Assembly: GCA_002428805.1 (NCBI GenBank)
Contig: DIXX01000069.1
Span: 1-24,931, forward strand
Direction: 5' to 3'
DNA from: Cetobacterium sp. UBA6069
GTDB taxonomy: Bacteria; Fusobacteriota; Fusobacteriia; Fusobacteriales; Fusobacteriaceae
Length of the DNA stretch: 24,931 bases
In this document: piece by piece, positions 7,162-14,147 of the stretch
How the letters are laid out: each line of letters begins with the position of its first letter
Position numbering within the stretch: the first letter of the stretch is position 1
Made by a program: the position numbers and the translations under genes
Notes under the pieces: generated by a model
The model's database searches: none
What the model was told of the DNA's origin: nothing
Seen by the model: the letters and a program-made list of their open reading frames with translations, nothing else

Positions 7162-7208
7162 ACCTAAAATTTCAGAGGAACTAAAAAAAATAACTTGGAG
7201 GTTTTAGG

Positions 7209-8693
7209 ATGAACACAATAATTGAACTATTAAAATTAAGTCCAGTTGGAGTACTGGCAGCACTGATGTTTATGGGTTACGATGCCCTTATAGCAGCTCC
7301 AATAGCAACAGTTTATGCAGCACTTGTAGCAGGATTTGTAGAAAAGAAAAAAGTAAATGATATTATAGAAGCTGTAATAAATAATGCAAAAGAGATGCAA
7401 GTAGCATTCTTTATATTAATGGTGGCATATGCAATGGCAGAGGTATTTATGTCAACAGGAGTTGGGGCTTCAATTATAGATTTAGCACTTAATGTAGGGC
7501 TTACAGGAAGAACAGTTGCGGTTGTAGGAATAGTTGTAACATCTGTATTATCAATAGCAACAGGGACGAGCTGGGGAACATTTGCAGCTTGTGCACCAAT
7601 ATTTTTATGGCTTAACCATATTGTAGGTGGGAATGTAGCTTTAACAGTTGGAGCGATTGCTGGTGGAGCGTGTTTCGGAGATAATATAGGGCTTATCTCA
7701 GATACAACTATTGTAAGTTCAGGAATTCAAAAGGTTGAAGTTATAAAAAGAATCAGACATCAAGGTTATTGGTCAGGATTAGTTTTAATTTTAGGAATAG
7801 TAGCATTCTATGTAGCTGGAGTTTCAATGGATCTACCTACAACAACTGGAGATGCAGCGACAGCGATTGGACAAATACCAGAAGAGGTTTGGACAGTTTT
7901 AGCTGAAAAAAGAGAGTCAGCAGTGACACTTTTAAATCAGGTTAAAGATGGTGTTCCAACTTATATGATAATACCGTTAGTTCTTGTTTTAATAGCTGCA
8001 TTTAAAGGGTTAACAACACTACTTTGTTTATTTATAGGGATATTCTCAGCTTATGGATTAGGAATGATAGCTGGAACAGTTGAAAATACAGGGGCATTTT
8101 TAGATCTACTTTACTCTGGATTTGAAGGAGCAGGTTCTTGGGTAATAGTAATGATGATGTGGGTTGCAGCTTTTGGTGGAATAATGAAATTGATGGATGC
8201 GTTTAGACCGCTATCTAATATAGTAGTAAAAGTTTCAAGAAATGTAAGACAGCTTATGTTCTGTAATGGATTGCTATCAATTTTAGGAAATGCAGGTTTA
8301 GCAGATGAGATGGCTCAAATAGTTACTATGGGACCTATTATAAGAGAGATTGTTGAAAAAAATGTAGAAGGGTCAGAAGAGGACTTAGAAACATTAAGAC
8401 TTAGAAATGCAACGTTTAGTGATGCACTAGGAGTGTTTGGTTCTCAACTAATTCCTTGGCATGTTTATATAGGTTTCTATTTAGGGATTGCTCAAGCAGT
8501 TTATCCACTATATAACTTTACAGCTCTGGATATTATAAAGTATAACTTCTTAGCTTTAATAGCGGTTTCGACTATATTGATTGCAACTTTAACAGGCTTA
8601 GATAGATTGATACCAAGATTCGGTTTACCAAGTGAACCAAGAGTAAGATTGAAAAAAAATATAGAAAATAACTGTGTAGCAAAAGAGGTATAA
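7209..8693 (+). CDS. NhaC-family Na+/H+ antiporter-like transporter, probable lysine transporter (LysW type)
   Basis: 494 aa integral membrane protein with about 11-13 hydrophobic segments, with no cleavable signal. The NhaC-family core is visible: SIATGTSWGTFAACAPIF near residue 115, and GGACFGDNIGLISDTTIVSS near residue 155 in the ion-translocation region. A second related half contains ILGNAGLADEMAQIV and FGSQLIPWHVY. Sequence alone would say Na+/H+ antiporter. The lysine riboswitch directly upstream points to lysine transport, as known for the NhaC-superfamily proteins named LysW. Substrate is therefore an inference from regulation. TTGGAGG lies 6 nt before the ATG. It is a single-gene transcription unit with its own promoter, riboswitch and terminator. 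Confidence 0.88.
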   Translation: MNTIIELLKLSPVGVLAALMFMGYDALIAAPIATVYAALVAGFVEKKKVNDIIEAVINNAKEMQVAFFILMVAYAMAEVFMSTGVGASIIDLALNVGLTGRTVAVVGIVVTSVLSIATGTSWGTFAACAPIFLWLNHIVGGNVALTVGAIAGGACFGDNIGLISDTTIVSSGIQKVEVIKRIRHQGYWSGLVLILGIVAFYVAGVSMDLPTTTGDAATAIGQIPEEVWTVLAEKRESAVTLLNQVKDGVPTYMIIPLVLVLIAAFKGLTTLLCLFIGIFSAYGLGMIAGTVENTGAFLDLLYSGFEGAGSWVIVMMMWVAAFGGIMKLMDAFRPLSNIVVKVSRNVRQLMFCNGLLSILGNAGLADEMAQIVTMGPIIREIVEKNVEGSEEDLETLRLRNATFSDALGVFGSQLIPWHVYIGFYLGIAQAVYPLYNFTALDIIKYNFLALIAVSTILIATLTGLDRLIPRFGLPSEPRVRLKKNIENNCVAKEV

Positions 8694-8702
8694 AAAATAA
8701 AA

Positions 8703-8732
8703 ACTCTCACCGTGTAAAGTGAGGGTTTTTTT
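8703..8732 (+). terminator. Terminator after the NhaC-type transporter
   Basis: ACTCTCAC (8703-8710) pairs with GTGAGGGT (8719-8726), with one U-G pair, and is followed by a seven-T run (8726-8732). It begins 9 bp after the stop codon. Confidence 0.9.
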
Positions 8733-8733
8733 A

Positions 8734-8762
8734 TTTACAAAAGGTTAGAGATGTGGTAAAAT
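8734..8762 (+). promoter_or_regulatory. Sigma-70 promoter for ychF
   Basis: TTTACA (8734-8739), a 17-bp spacer and TAAAAT (8757-8762). It starts immediately after the T-run of the preceding terminator. Confidence 0.75.
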
Positions 8763-8798
8763 CTAAAGTAAAATAAAATTTCAGGAGGAATCTCTAAG

Positions 8799-9893
8799 AT
8801 GATAGGTATAGGAATAGTAGGACTTCCAAATGTTGGAAAGTCAACTCTTTTTAATGCAATAACAAAAGCTGGAGCAGCAGAAGCGGCAAACTACCCGTTT
8901 TGTACAATAGAACCAAATGTTGGAATGGTAACAGTTCCAGATTCAAGATTAGATGAGTTATCAAAAATAATTAATCCTCAAAGAGTTCAAAATGCAACGG
9001 TTGAATTCGTAGATATAGCTGGTTTAGTTGAAGGAGCAGCAAAAGGTGAGGGATTAGGAAATAAATTCCTATCAAATATCAGAACTACAGCTGCAATATG
9101 TCAAGTTGTTAGATGTTTTGAAGATGAGAATATTATTCACGTAAGTGGAAGTGTAGATCCAATAAGAGATATCGAGATAATAAATGGAGAGTTAATCTTA
9201 GCTGATATGGAAACAATCGAAAAAGCTATTGAGAAACAATCAAAGCTATTCAAAGCTAAAAATAAAGAAGCGATGGCTTTAATGCCAGCTTTAGAAAAGT
9301 GTAAAGCACACTTAGATGAGTATAAAATGTTAAGAACTTTAGTTTTAACACCAGAAGAGCAAGAGTTAGTAAGAACTTACCAACTTTTAACTCAAAAACC
9401 AATGATGTTTGCTGCTAACGTTTCAGAAGATGATTTAGCAACAGGAAATGAATATGTTGAAAGAGTAAAAGAGTATGCAGCTAACTTAGGAGCAGAGGTT
9501 GTTGTTGTTTCTGCAAGAGTTGAATCTGAGTTACAAGAGATGGAAGATGAGGATAAAAAAGAGTTCTTAGAAGCTTTAGGAGTGGAAGAACCAGGATTAA
9601 ATAGACTTATAAGAGCTGGATTTAAACTTTTAGGATTACAAACTTACTTTACAGCAGGAGTTAAAGAAGTAAGAGCTTGGACTATAAGAATTGGAGATAC
9701 AGCACCAAAAGCTGCTGGAGAAATTCATACAGATTTCGAAAGAGGATTCATCAGAGCGAAAGTTGTAGGGTATGAAGATTTCATAAAGTATTCTGGATGG
9801 AAAGGGGCTCAAGAAGCAGGAGTTCTTAGACTAGAAGGTAAAGAATATATCGTTAAAGATGGCGACTTAATGGAGTTTTTATTTAACGTATAA
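8799..9893 (+). CDS. ychF: Ribosome-binding P-loop ATPase YchF (Obg/TRAFAC class)
   Basis: 364 aa, the standard length. It is a translation-associated OLA1/YchF ATPase that binds ribosomes; in other bacteria it affects stress tolerance and start-codon choice. The P-loop GLPNVGKST is at 8-16, switch regions follow ([10 protein letters not shown], then [20 protein letters not shown]), a helical insert lies around 130-200, and the C-terminal TGS domain contains [16 protein letters not shown] and the [15 protein letters not shown] signature. AGGAGGA ribosome site; ATG at 8799. It is a single-gene unit with its own promoter. Confidence 0.97.
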   Translation: MIGIGIVGLPNVGKSTLFNAITKAGAAEAANYPFCTIEPNVGMVTVPDSRLDELSKIINPQRVQNATVEFVDIAGLVEGAAKGEGLGNKFLSNIRTTAAICQVVRCFEDENIIHVSGSVDPIRDIEIINGELILADMETIEKAIEKQSKLFKAKNKEAMALMPALEKCKAHLDEYKMLRTLVLTPEEQELVRTYQLLTQKPMMFAANVSEDDLATGNEYVERVKEYAANLGAEVVVVSARVESELQEMEDEDKKEFLEALGVEEPGLNRLIRAGFKLLGLQTYFTAGVKEVRAWTIRIGDTAPKAAGEIHTDFERGFIRAKVVGYEDFIKYSGWKGAQEAGVLRLEGKEYIVKDGDLMEFLFNV

Positions 9894-9902
9894 AATTATA
9901 AA

Positions 9903-9932
9903 AGGTTGTTAAGAAAAATTACTTGACAACCT
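9903..9932. promoter_or_regulatory. 11-bp inverted repeat overlapping the fatty-acid cluster promoter
   Basis: AGGTTGTTAAG (9903-9913) and CTTGACAACCT (9922-9932) pair over all 11 positions, with one G-U pair if RNA, around an 8-nt loop. The right arm contains the TTGACA -35 box of the next promoter. There is no T-run after it on either strand, so it is a poor terminator for ychF. An operator for a repressor is the alternative. Confidence 0.55.
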
Positions 9933-9951
9933 CTAAAAAAACTAGTAAAAT
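9923..9951 (+). promoter_or_regulatory. Sigma-70 promoter of the yceD-rpmF-fatty-acid cluster
   Basis: Consensus TTGACA (9923-9928), 17-bp spacer, TAAAAT (9946-9951). Its -35 lies within the right arm of the inverted repeat 9903-9932. The yceD start codon follows 32 bp after the -10. Confidence 0.82.
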
Positions 9952-9983
9952 ATTAAGGTATTGTAATTATAAGGAGGATAACA

Positions 9984-10466
9984 TTGATAATCAAGCTTAG
10001 TGAAATTATTAATGAATCAGAGGTTACCTTTGATTATGTTGAAAAAACTATGGATTCTATAGATACTCCAGAAGGTGTGACTATTAGAGGAAGAGCTTTT
10101 AAAGAAGATAATGGTTATGTAGTTGAAGGATCTTATAGAACAGTACTGAGGTTAGAATGTGTTAGATGTCTTACGGAGATTGAGCCTTTAATCCAAGGTG
10201 ATTTTAGAGCTGAATACTTAGATCCGAAAGATTATTTTAAATACACTTCAAGCCTGAAACCAGAGGAAGAGTTTGGTGATAAACACTTTGAAGAAGCTAC
10301 AAATAGCGAGATAAACATTTCTGATCTGGTAAGAGAATATATAATACTTGATTTGTCACAATATGAGGCATGTCTTCCAGAGTGTTCGGATACTTCAGAA
10401 GTGGAAAGATACTCAAAAGAAGATGTTGACCCTAGGTGGCAGCAATTATTAGACATAAAATTTTAA
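9984..10466 (+). CDS. yceD: YceD/DUF177-family protein
   Basis: 160 aa. DUF177 proteins are almost always encoded just upstream of rpmF, and homologues have been linked to 23S rRNA processing or accumulation. The family's central CxxC is seen in LECVRCLTEIEPL, and a second Cys pair occurs in YEACLPECSD; the acidic stretch DFRAEYLDPKDYF also fits. The start is TTG at 9984, placed 6 nt after a perfect AAGGAGG; no nearby ATG fits. It is 36 bp upstream of rpmF and is the first gene of the cluster. Confidence 0.88.
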   Translation: MIIKLSEIINESEVTFDYVEKTMDSIDTPEGVTIRGRAFKEDNGYVVEGSYRTVLRLECVRCLTEIEPLIQGDFRAEYLDPKDYFKYTSSLKPEEEFGDKHFEEATNSEINISDLVREYIILDLSQYEACLPECSDTSEVERYSKEDVDPRWQQLLDIKF

Positions 10467-10502
10467 ATATTTAAATATTATTGTATTAGGAGGGAAACTA
10501 AG

Positions 10503-10685
10503 ATGGCAGTACCTAAGAAGAAAACTTCAAAAGCTAAGAAAAACATGAGAAGATCTCACGACGCATTAAAAGGTTCTACTTTAGCAACTTGTGACAAATG
10601 TGGATCACCAAGAAGACCACACAGAATTTGTCTTGCATGTGGAGATTACAACGGAAAGCAAGTATTAGCTACAGAAGTAGAGTAA
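10503..10685 (+). CDS. rpmF: 50S ribosomal protein L32
   Basis: 60 aa, typical length. The N-terminus [20 protein letters not shown] is the L32 signature, followed by a four-Cys zinc knuckle (CDKC near residue 30, CLAC near 43), so this is the zinc-binding form. It is a large-subunit protein near the peptidyl-transferase region. AGGAGGG ribosome site. It lies between yceD and plsX as in many bacteria and is followed by a strong terminator, so plsX needs its own promoter or read-through. Confidence 0.98.
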   Translation: MAVPKKKTSKAKKNMRRSHDALKGSTLATCDKCGSPRRPHRICLACGDYNGKQVLATEVE

Positions 10686-10693
10686 TATCTTAT

Positions 10694-10729
10694 AAAAAAA
10701 AGCGGGATAGTTAAATCTTGCTTTTTTTT
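10694..10729 (+). terminator. Terminator after rpmF
   Basis: A 15-bp stem pairs 10694-10708 (eight A plus GCGGGAT) with 10715-10729 (ATCTTGC plus eight T) around AGTTAA. The A-run upstream and T-run downstream could make it work on both strands, although no minus-strand gene is nearby. Confidence 0.9.
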
Positions 10730-10742
10730 ATTTCTCAAAATA

Positions 10743-10751
10743 TGCTATAAT
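10743..10751 (+). promoter_or_regulatory. Extended -10 promoter for plsX
   Basis: TGCTATAAT gives TG-n-TATAAT, a perfect extended -10. The -35 position falls in the T-run of the rpmF terminator and is not recognisable, as extended -10 promoters tolerate. The plsX start is 33 bp downstream. Confidence 0.65.
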
Positions 10752-10784
10752 AGTCTATAATTATATATGGATTGAGGAGAAGAT

Positions 10785-11801
10785 ATGAAAATCGCTTTAG
10801 ATGCTATGGGTGGAGATTTTGCCCCTCTTGAAACGGTTAAAGGTGCAGTTCAGGCTTTAGGTGAATTACAAAACTTGACTGTAATTTTAGTCGGACAAAA
10901 AGAAAAAATTGAAGAAGAATTGAAAAAATATACATATGATAAAAATAGAATAGAGATTTTTGATGCAAGAGAAGTTATAGAGATGGATGATGATCCAATG
11001 ACTGCAGTTAGAACTAAAAAAGATGCGTCTATGAATAGGATGCTAGAGCTAGTTAAGTCAGGAGAAGCTCAAGCATCGGTTTCAGCAGGAAATACAGGAG
11101 CACTAATAAGTGCAAGCCAACTTAAGCTTAGAAGAGTAAAAGGGGTTTTAAGACCTGCAATTACAACTATATTCCCAAGCAAAAAAGGAGATATAGTTTT
11201 AATGGATGTAGGAGCAAACGCAGACTGTAGACCAGAGTTTTTAAATCAATTTGCAACTATGGGTTCACTGTATTATGAAGAGATGTTTGGAGTAAAAAAT
11301 CCTAAAGTAGGCCTACTTAATATTGGGACTGAAGAGGGAAAAGGAAATGAAATCACGAGAGAAGCTTTTAATTTGCTAAAAAATAACGATACAGTTAATT
11401 TTGTTGGAAATATAGAAAGTAGAGAGATGATGGATGGAGATGTTGATGTTGTTGTAGCTGATGGTTTCACTGGAAATATGGTGCTAAAAACTGCAGAGGG
11501 AACAGCTAAATTTATATTTTCTATTTTAAAAGAGGAGATAGGAAAAAGTTTCTTTGGAAAAATAGGGGCATTACTATTGATGCCTATTCTAAAAAAATTA
11601 AAAAATAAATTAGATTCGTCAGAATATGGTGGAGCATTATTCTTAGGTATCAATGGAATATCTATAAAAGCACACGGTAATTCATCAGCTAAAGGAATAA
11701 AAAATGCTTTAAAAGTTGCCAATAAATTTGCAGAAGACAAATTTATAGATAGATTGACAGAGGTTATGAAAGGAAGCGAAGGAGGAAACAATGAAGCTTA
11801 A
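10785..11801 (+). CDS. plsX: Phosphate acyltransferase PlsX
   Basis: 338 aa. PlsX makes acyl-phosphate from acyl-ACP at the membrane periphery for the PlsY step of phospholipid synthesis. The family N-terminus MKIALDAMGGDFAP, then SAGNTGALISAS, GANADCRPEFLNQFA and VVADGFTGNMVLKTAEG match PlsX throughout. A TTGAGGAGA ribosome site precedes the ATG. It overlaps fabH by 11 bp (11791-11801), so the two are translationally coupled. Together they link the start of fatty-acid synthesis to phospholipid assembly. Confidence 0.97.
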   Translation: MKIALDAMGGDFAPLETVKGAVQALGELQNLTVILVGQKEKIEEELKKYTYDKNRIEIFDAREVIEMDDDPMTAVRTKKDASMNRMLELVKSGEAQASVSAGNTGALISASQLKLRRVKGVLRPAITTIFPSKKGDIVLMDVGANADCRPEFLNQFATMGSLYYEEMFGVKNPKVGLLNIGTEEGKGNEITREAFNLLKNNDTVNFVGNIESREMMDGDVDVVVADGFTGNMVLKTAEGTAKFIFSILKEEIGKSFFGKIGALLLMPILKKLKNKLDSSEYGGALFLGINGISIKAHGNSSAKGIKNALKVANKFAEDKFIDRLTEVMKGSEGGNNEA

Positions 11802-12783
11802 AAATGTAGGTATAATAGGATTAGGAACTTATGTTCCAGAAAATGTGATGACAAATTTTGATTTTGAAAAAATTATAGATACAACGGATGAGTGGATTAG
11901 AACGAGAACCGGTATAGAGGAAAGAAGATTTGCTAGTGAAACTCAGGCTACATCTGATTTAGGAGCTGAGGCAGCAAAGGTAGCTCTAGAAAAAGCTGGC
12001 GTTTCTGTAGAAGAGATAGATATGATAATTTTAGCAACAACAACTCCAGACTATCCAATTCAAAGTACGGCTTGTGTTGTTCAAGAGCTAATAGGAGCAG
12101 TAAATGCAGCGGCAGTGGATATAAATGCAGCTTGTAGTGGATTTGTATATGCTTTAACTATGGCTAAAGCTTTAATCGCTTCTGGAATGAATAAAAAAGT
12201 TTTAGTTATAGGAGCTGAAGTTCTTTCTAAGTGTGTAGATATGCAAGATAGAAATACTTGTGTTCTATTTGGAGATGGAGCAGCAGCAGCAGTTGTATCT
12301 GAAGTGGAAGATGGATATGGAATTATATCACAATTCTTAGGAGCTGAACCTGATGTTAAAGGTGCTTTAAGAACTCCAGCAGGAGGAACAAGAAAGCCTT
12401 TAAGCCAAGAAGTTTTAGATGAGAGATCTAATTTCTTACAAATGAAGGGACAAGATGTCTTTAAGTTTGCAGTTAAAGCTTTACCAAAAGCAACAATAGA
12501 AGCTCTAGAGATGGCTGGACTAACACCAAATGATTTAGATATGGTATTCCCACATCAAGCTAACAGTAGAATAATAGAAGCAGCATCTAAAAGATTAGAG
12601 ATTCCAATGGATAAATTCTATTTAAATTTAAATAAATATGGAAATACATCATCAGCATCAATTGGATTAGCTTTAGGAGAAGCTTTAGAAAAAGGTCTTG
12701 TAAAAAAGGGAGATACAATTGCTTTAACAGGATTTGGAGCGGGCTTAACGTATGCTTCGATGATATTAAAATGGTCTTACTAA
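11791..12783 (+). CDS. fabH: Beta-ketoacyl-ACP synthase III
   Basis: 330 aa. It condenses acetyl-CoA (or a branched starter) with malonyl-ACP to start fatty-acid synthesis. The Cys-His-Asn triad is visible: C115 in AACSGFVYAL, H255 in FPHQANSR, N285 in KYGNTSSAS. The N-terminus GIIGLGTYVPENVMTN and DEWIRTRTGIEERR also fit. GAAGGAGG inside the end of plsX is its ribosome site. Starter specificity cannot be read reliably from the sequence. Confidence 0.97.
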   Translation: MKLKNVGIIGLGTYVPENVMTNFDFEKIIDTTDEWIRTRTGIEERRFASETQATSDLGAEAAKVALEKAGVSVEEIDMIILATTTPDYPIQSTACVVQELIGAVNAAAVDINAACSGFVYALTMAKALIASGMNKKVLVIGAEVLSKCVDMQDRNTCVLFGDGAAAAVVSEVEDGYGIISQFLGAEPDVKGALRTPAGGTRKPLSQEVLDERSNFLQMKGQDVFKFAVKALPKATIEALEMAGLTPNDLDMVFPHQANSRIIEAASKRLEIPMDKFYLNLNKYGNTSSASIGLALGEALEKGLVKKGDTIALTGFGAGLTYASMILKWSY

Positions 12784-12791
12784 ATTTAAAA

Positions 12792-12820
12792 TTGACATAA
12801 GAAAAAGAATATGGTATATT
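12792..12820 (+). promoter_or_regulatory. Internal promoter for fabD
   Basis: TTGACA (12792-12797), 17-bp spacer, TATATT (12815-12820) preceded by TG (12812-12813). It starts 9 bp after the fabH stop, and no terminator is visible in between. Confidence 0.8.
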
Positions 12821-12857
12821 AAAAAAACATGTGTTATTTATAAAAAAAGGAGTTTAT

Positions 12858-13763
12858 ATGAATAAAATAGCTTTTGTTTTTCCAGGACAAGGAACACAAT
12901 ATGTTGGAATGGGAAAAGAACTTTATGAGAATAACGATTTAGCTAAAAATGAGTTTGATAAAATATTTTCTAGCTTAGATTTTGATCTGAAAAAAGTTAT
13001 GTTTGAAGGTAGCGAAGAGGACTTGAAAGATACAAGAAATACTCAGCCTGCTATCGTTGCAATGAGCTTAGTTTTAGAGAAATTACTGAGAGAAAAGGGA
13101 GTTGTACCAAACTTTGTAGCAGGGCACTCGGTAGGAGAGTATGCAGCTGTAGGATCAGCTGGATTTTTATCAATGGAAGATACAGTAAAGTTAACATCTT
13201 TAAGAGGAGCGGCTATGAGCAAAGTCTCAGCTGAAGTAGATGGAACTATGGCAGCTATATTAGGACTTGATTCTGATACAATAGTTGAAACGTTAAAGGG
13301 TGTAGATGGAGTTGTTGAAGCAGTAAACTTTAATGAGCCAAAGCAAACTGTAATAGCTGGAGAAAAGGAAGCCATAACTAATGCTTGTATAGTATTAAAG
13401 GAAGCAGGGGCAAGAAGAGCTATGGAATTAGCTGTTTCAGGACCTTTCCATTCAAGTTTAATGCAACCAGCTGGAGAGATGTTAAAGGAAGCTTTAGAAG
13501 GATTCGAGTTTAAAAATTCAGAGGTATCTTTAATAGCTAATACAACTGCTAAAGAGATCACTTCAGTAGAAGAATTAAAAGATGAATTGTACAGACAAAG
13601 TTTTGGACCTGTAAAATGGGTAGACACAATTACAGCTTTAAAAGCAGCAGGAGTAACAAAGATATATGAGATTGGGCCAGGAAAAGTACTTAATGGTTTA
13701 ATTAAAAAAATCGATAAAGAGATCGAAGTGATCAATATCGAAAAGCTTTCAGATTTAGTGTAA
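12858..13763 (+). CDS. fabD: Malonyl-CoA:ACP transacylase
   Basis: 301 aa. It loads malonyl groups from CoA onto ACP. The active-site Ser is S91 in GHSVGEYAA, with H198 in GPFHSS and Q11 in FPGQGTQYVGMG. I chose ATG 12858 rather than the in-frame ATG at 12831. The later ATG has AAAGGAG at the right distance and gives the family N-terminus MNKIAFVFPGQG, and the earlier one lies too close to the promoter for a normal leader. It is followed by acpP, not by fabG as in E. coli. Confidence 0.96.
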   Translation: MNKIAFVFPGQGTQYVGMGKELYENNDLAKNEFDKIFSSLDFDLKKVMFEGSEEDLKDTRNTQPAIVAMSLVLEKLLREKGVVPNFVAGHSVGEYAAVGSAGFLSMEDTVKLTSLRGAAMSKVSAEVDGTMAAILGLDSDTIVETLKGVDGVVEAVNFNEPKQTVIAGEKEAITNACIVLKEAGARRAMELAVSGPFHSSLMQPAGEMLKEALEGFEFKNSEVSLIANTTAKEITSVEELKDELYRQSFGPVKWVDTITALKAAGVTKIYEIGPGKVLNGLIKKIDKEIEVINIEKLSDLV

Positions 13764-13781
13764 TCTAAAAGATGATAAAAC

Positions 13782-13810
13782 TTGAAAAAATATATTAAAT
13801 TTGCTAATAT
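13782..13810 (+). promoter_or_regulatory. Internal promoter for acpP
   Basis: TTGAAA (13782-13787), 17-bp spacer, TAATAT (13805-13810) preceded by TG (13802-13803). The -10 sits inside an AT-only inverted repeat (13790-13797 / 13805-13812). A separate promoter for acpP is common because ACP is needed in large amounts. Confidence 0.7.
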
Positions 13811-13847
13811 ATTAATATAAATAATAAAATAATCAGGAGGAAAACAT

Positions 13848-14072
13848 ATGTTAGATAAAATAGTAGAAATAGTTGTAGAGCAATTAGGAGTAGACGCTGA
13901 TCAAGTAACTTTAGAGGCAAACTTCGTAGAGGATTTAGGAGCGGATTCTTTAGATACAGTTGAGTTAATCATGGCTTTCGAAGAAGAGTTCGACGTAGAA
14001 ATCCCTGATACAGATGCAGAAAAAATCAAAACTGTACAAGATGTTGTAAACTACATCGAAGCAAATAAGTAA
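13848..14072 (+). CDS. acpP: Acyl carrier protein
   Basis: 74 aa, very acidic, normal ACP size. The 4'-phosphopantetheine attachment site is S34 in [10 protein letters not shown]. It carries growing acyl chains to FabH, FabF and PlsX. AGGAGG ribosome site and C-ending codons (ATC, TTC, GAC) suggest high expression. It has its own promoter and is followed by a hairpin at 14081-14106 before fabF. The coaD gene in the same region supplies the CoA precursor for its prosthetic arm. Confidence 0.98.
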   Translation: MLDKIVEIVVEQLGVDADQVTLEANFVEDLGADSLDTVELIMAFEEEFDVEIPDTDAEKIKTVQDVVNYIEANK

Positions 14073-14080
14073 GATAAATT

Positions 14081-14106
14081 TAAAGGGGTATGAAAGTACC
14101 CCTTTA
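14081..14106 (+). terminator. Hairpin between acpP and fabF, possible partial terminator
   Basis: TAAAGGGGTA (14081-14090) and TACCCCTTTA (14097-14106) form a perfect 10-bp stem with a 6-nt loop. The following stretch GTTATATTTTTT is only partly T-rich, and the T6 run begins 6 nt after the stem. It may end some acpP transcripts, or protect the acpP 3' end, while letting others continue to fabF. Confidence 0.55.
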
Positions 14107-14147
14107 GTTATATTTTTTGGAAAAATAACAAAGAGGTGGATAGGATA

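Noticed and set aside
6878..7208. T-box or SAM-type leader, or a missed small gene, before the transporter
   Set aside because: No T-box sequence or specifier-loop layout, no SAM-box core, and no open frame with a start signal; the L-box blocks explain the region.
11273..11791. 172-codon open frame on the minus strand inside plsX
   Set aside because: Shadow of plsX; Phe/Ser/Pro-rich composition typical of antisense reading of AT-rich genes.
12831..12857. Upstream in-frame ATG giving a 9-residue longer FabD
   Set aside because: Too close to the -10 at 12815-12820 and without a ribosome site; ATG 12858 has AAAGGAG and matches the family start.
13043..13735. 230-codon open frame on the minus strand inside fabD
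   Set aside because: It is an antisense shadow of a well-supported fabD with full active-site motifs; no ribosome site or protein-like composition supports it.
13790..13812. ATATATTA/TAATATAT inverted repeat as an operator upstream of acpP
   Set aside because: Made only of A and T in a very AT-rich spacer over the -10; likely by chance without conservation data.
14136..14147. GTG start for fabF
   Set aside because: The GTG is inside the ribosome-binding sequence that serves ATG 14148.
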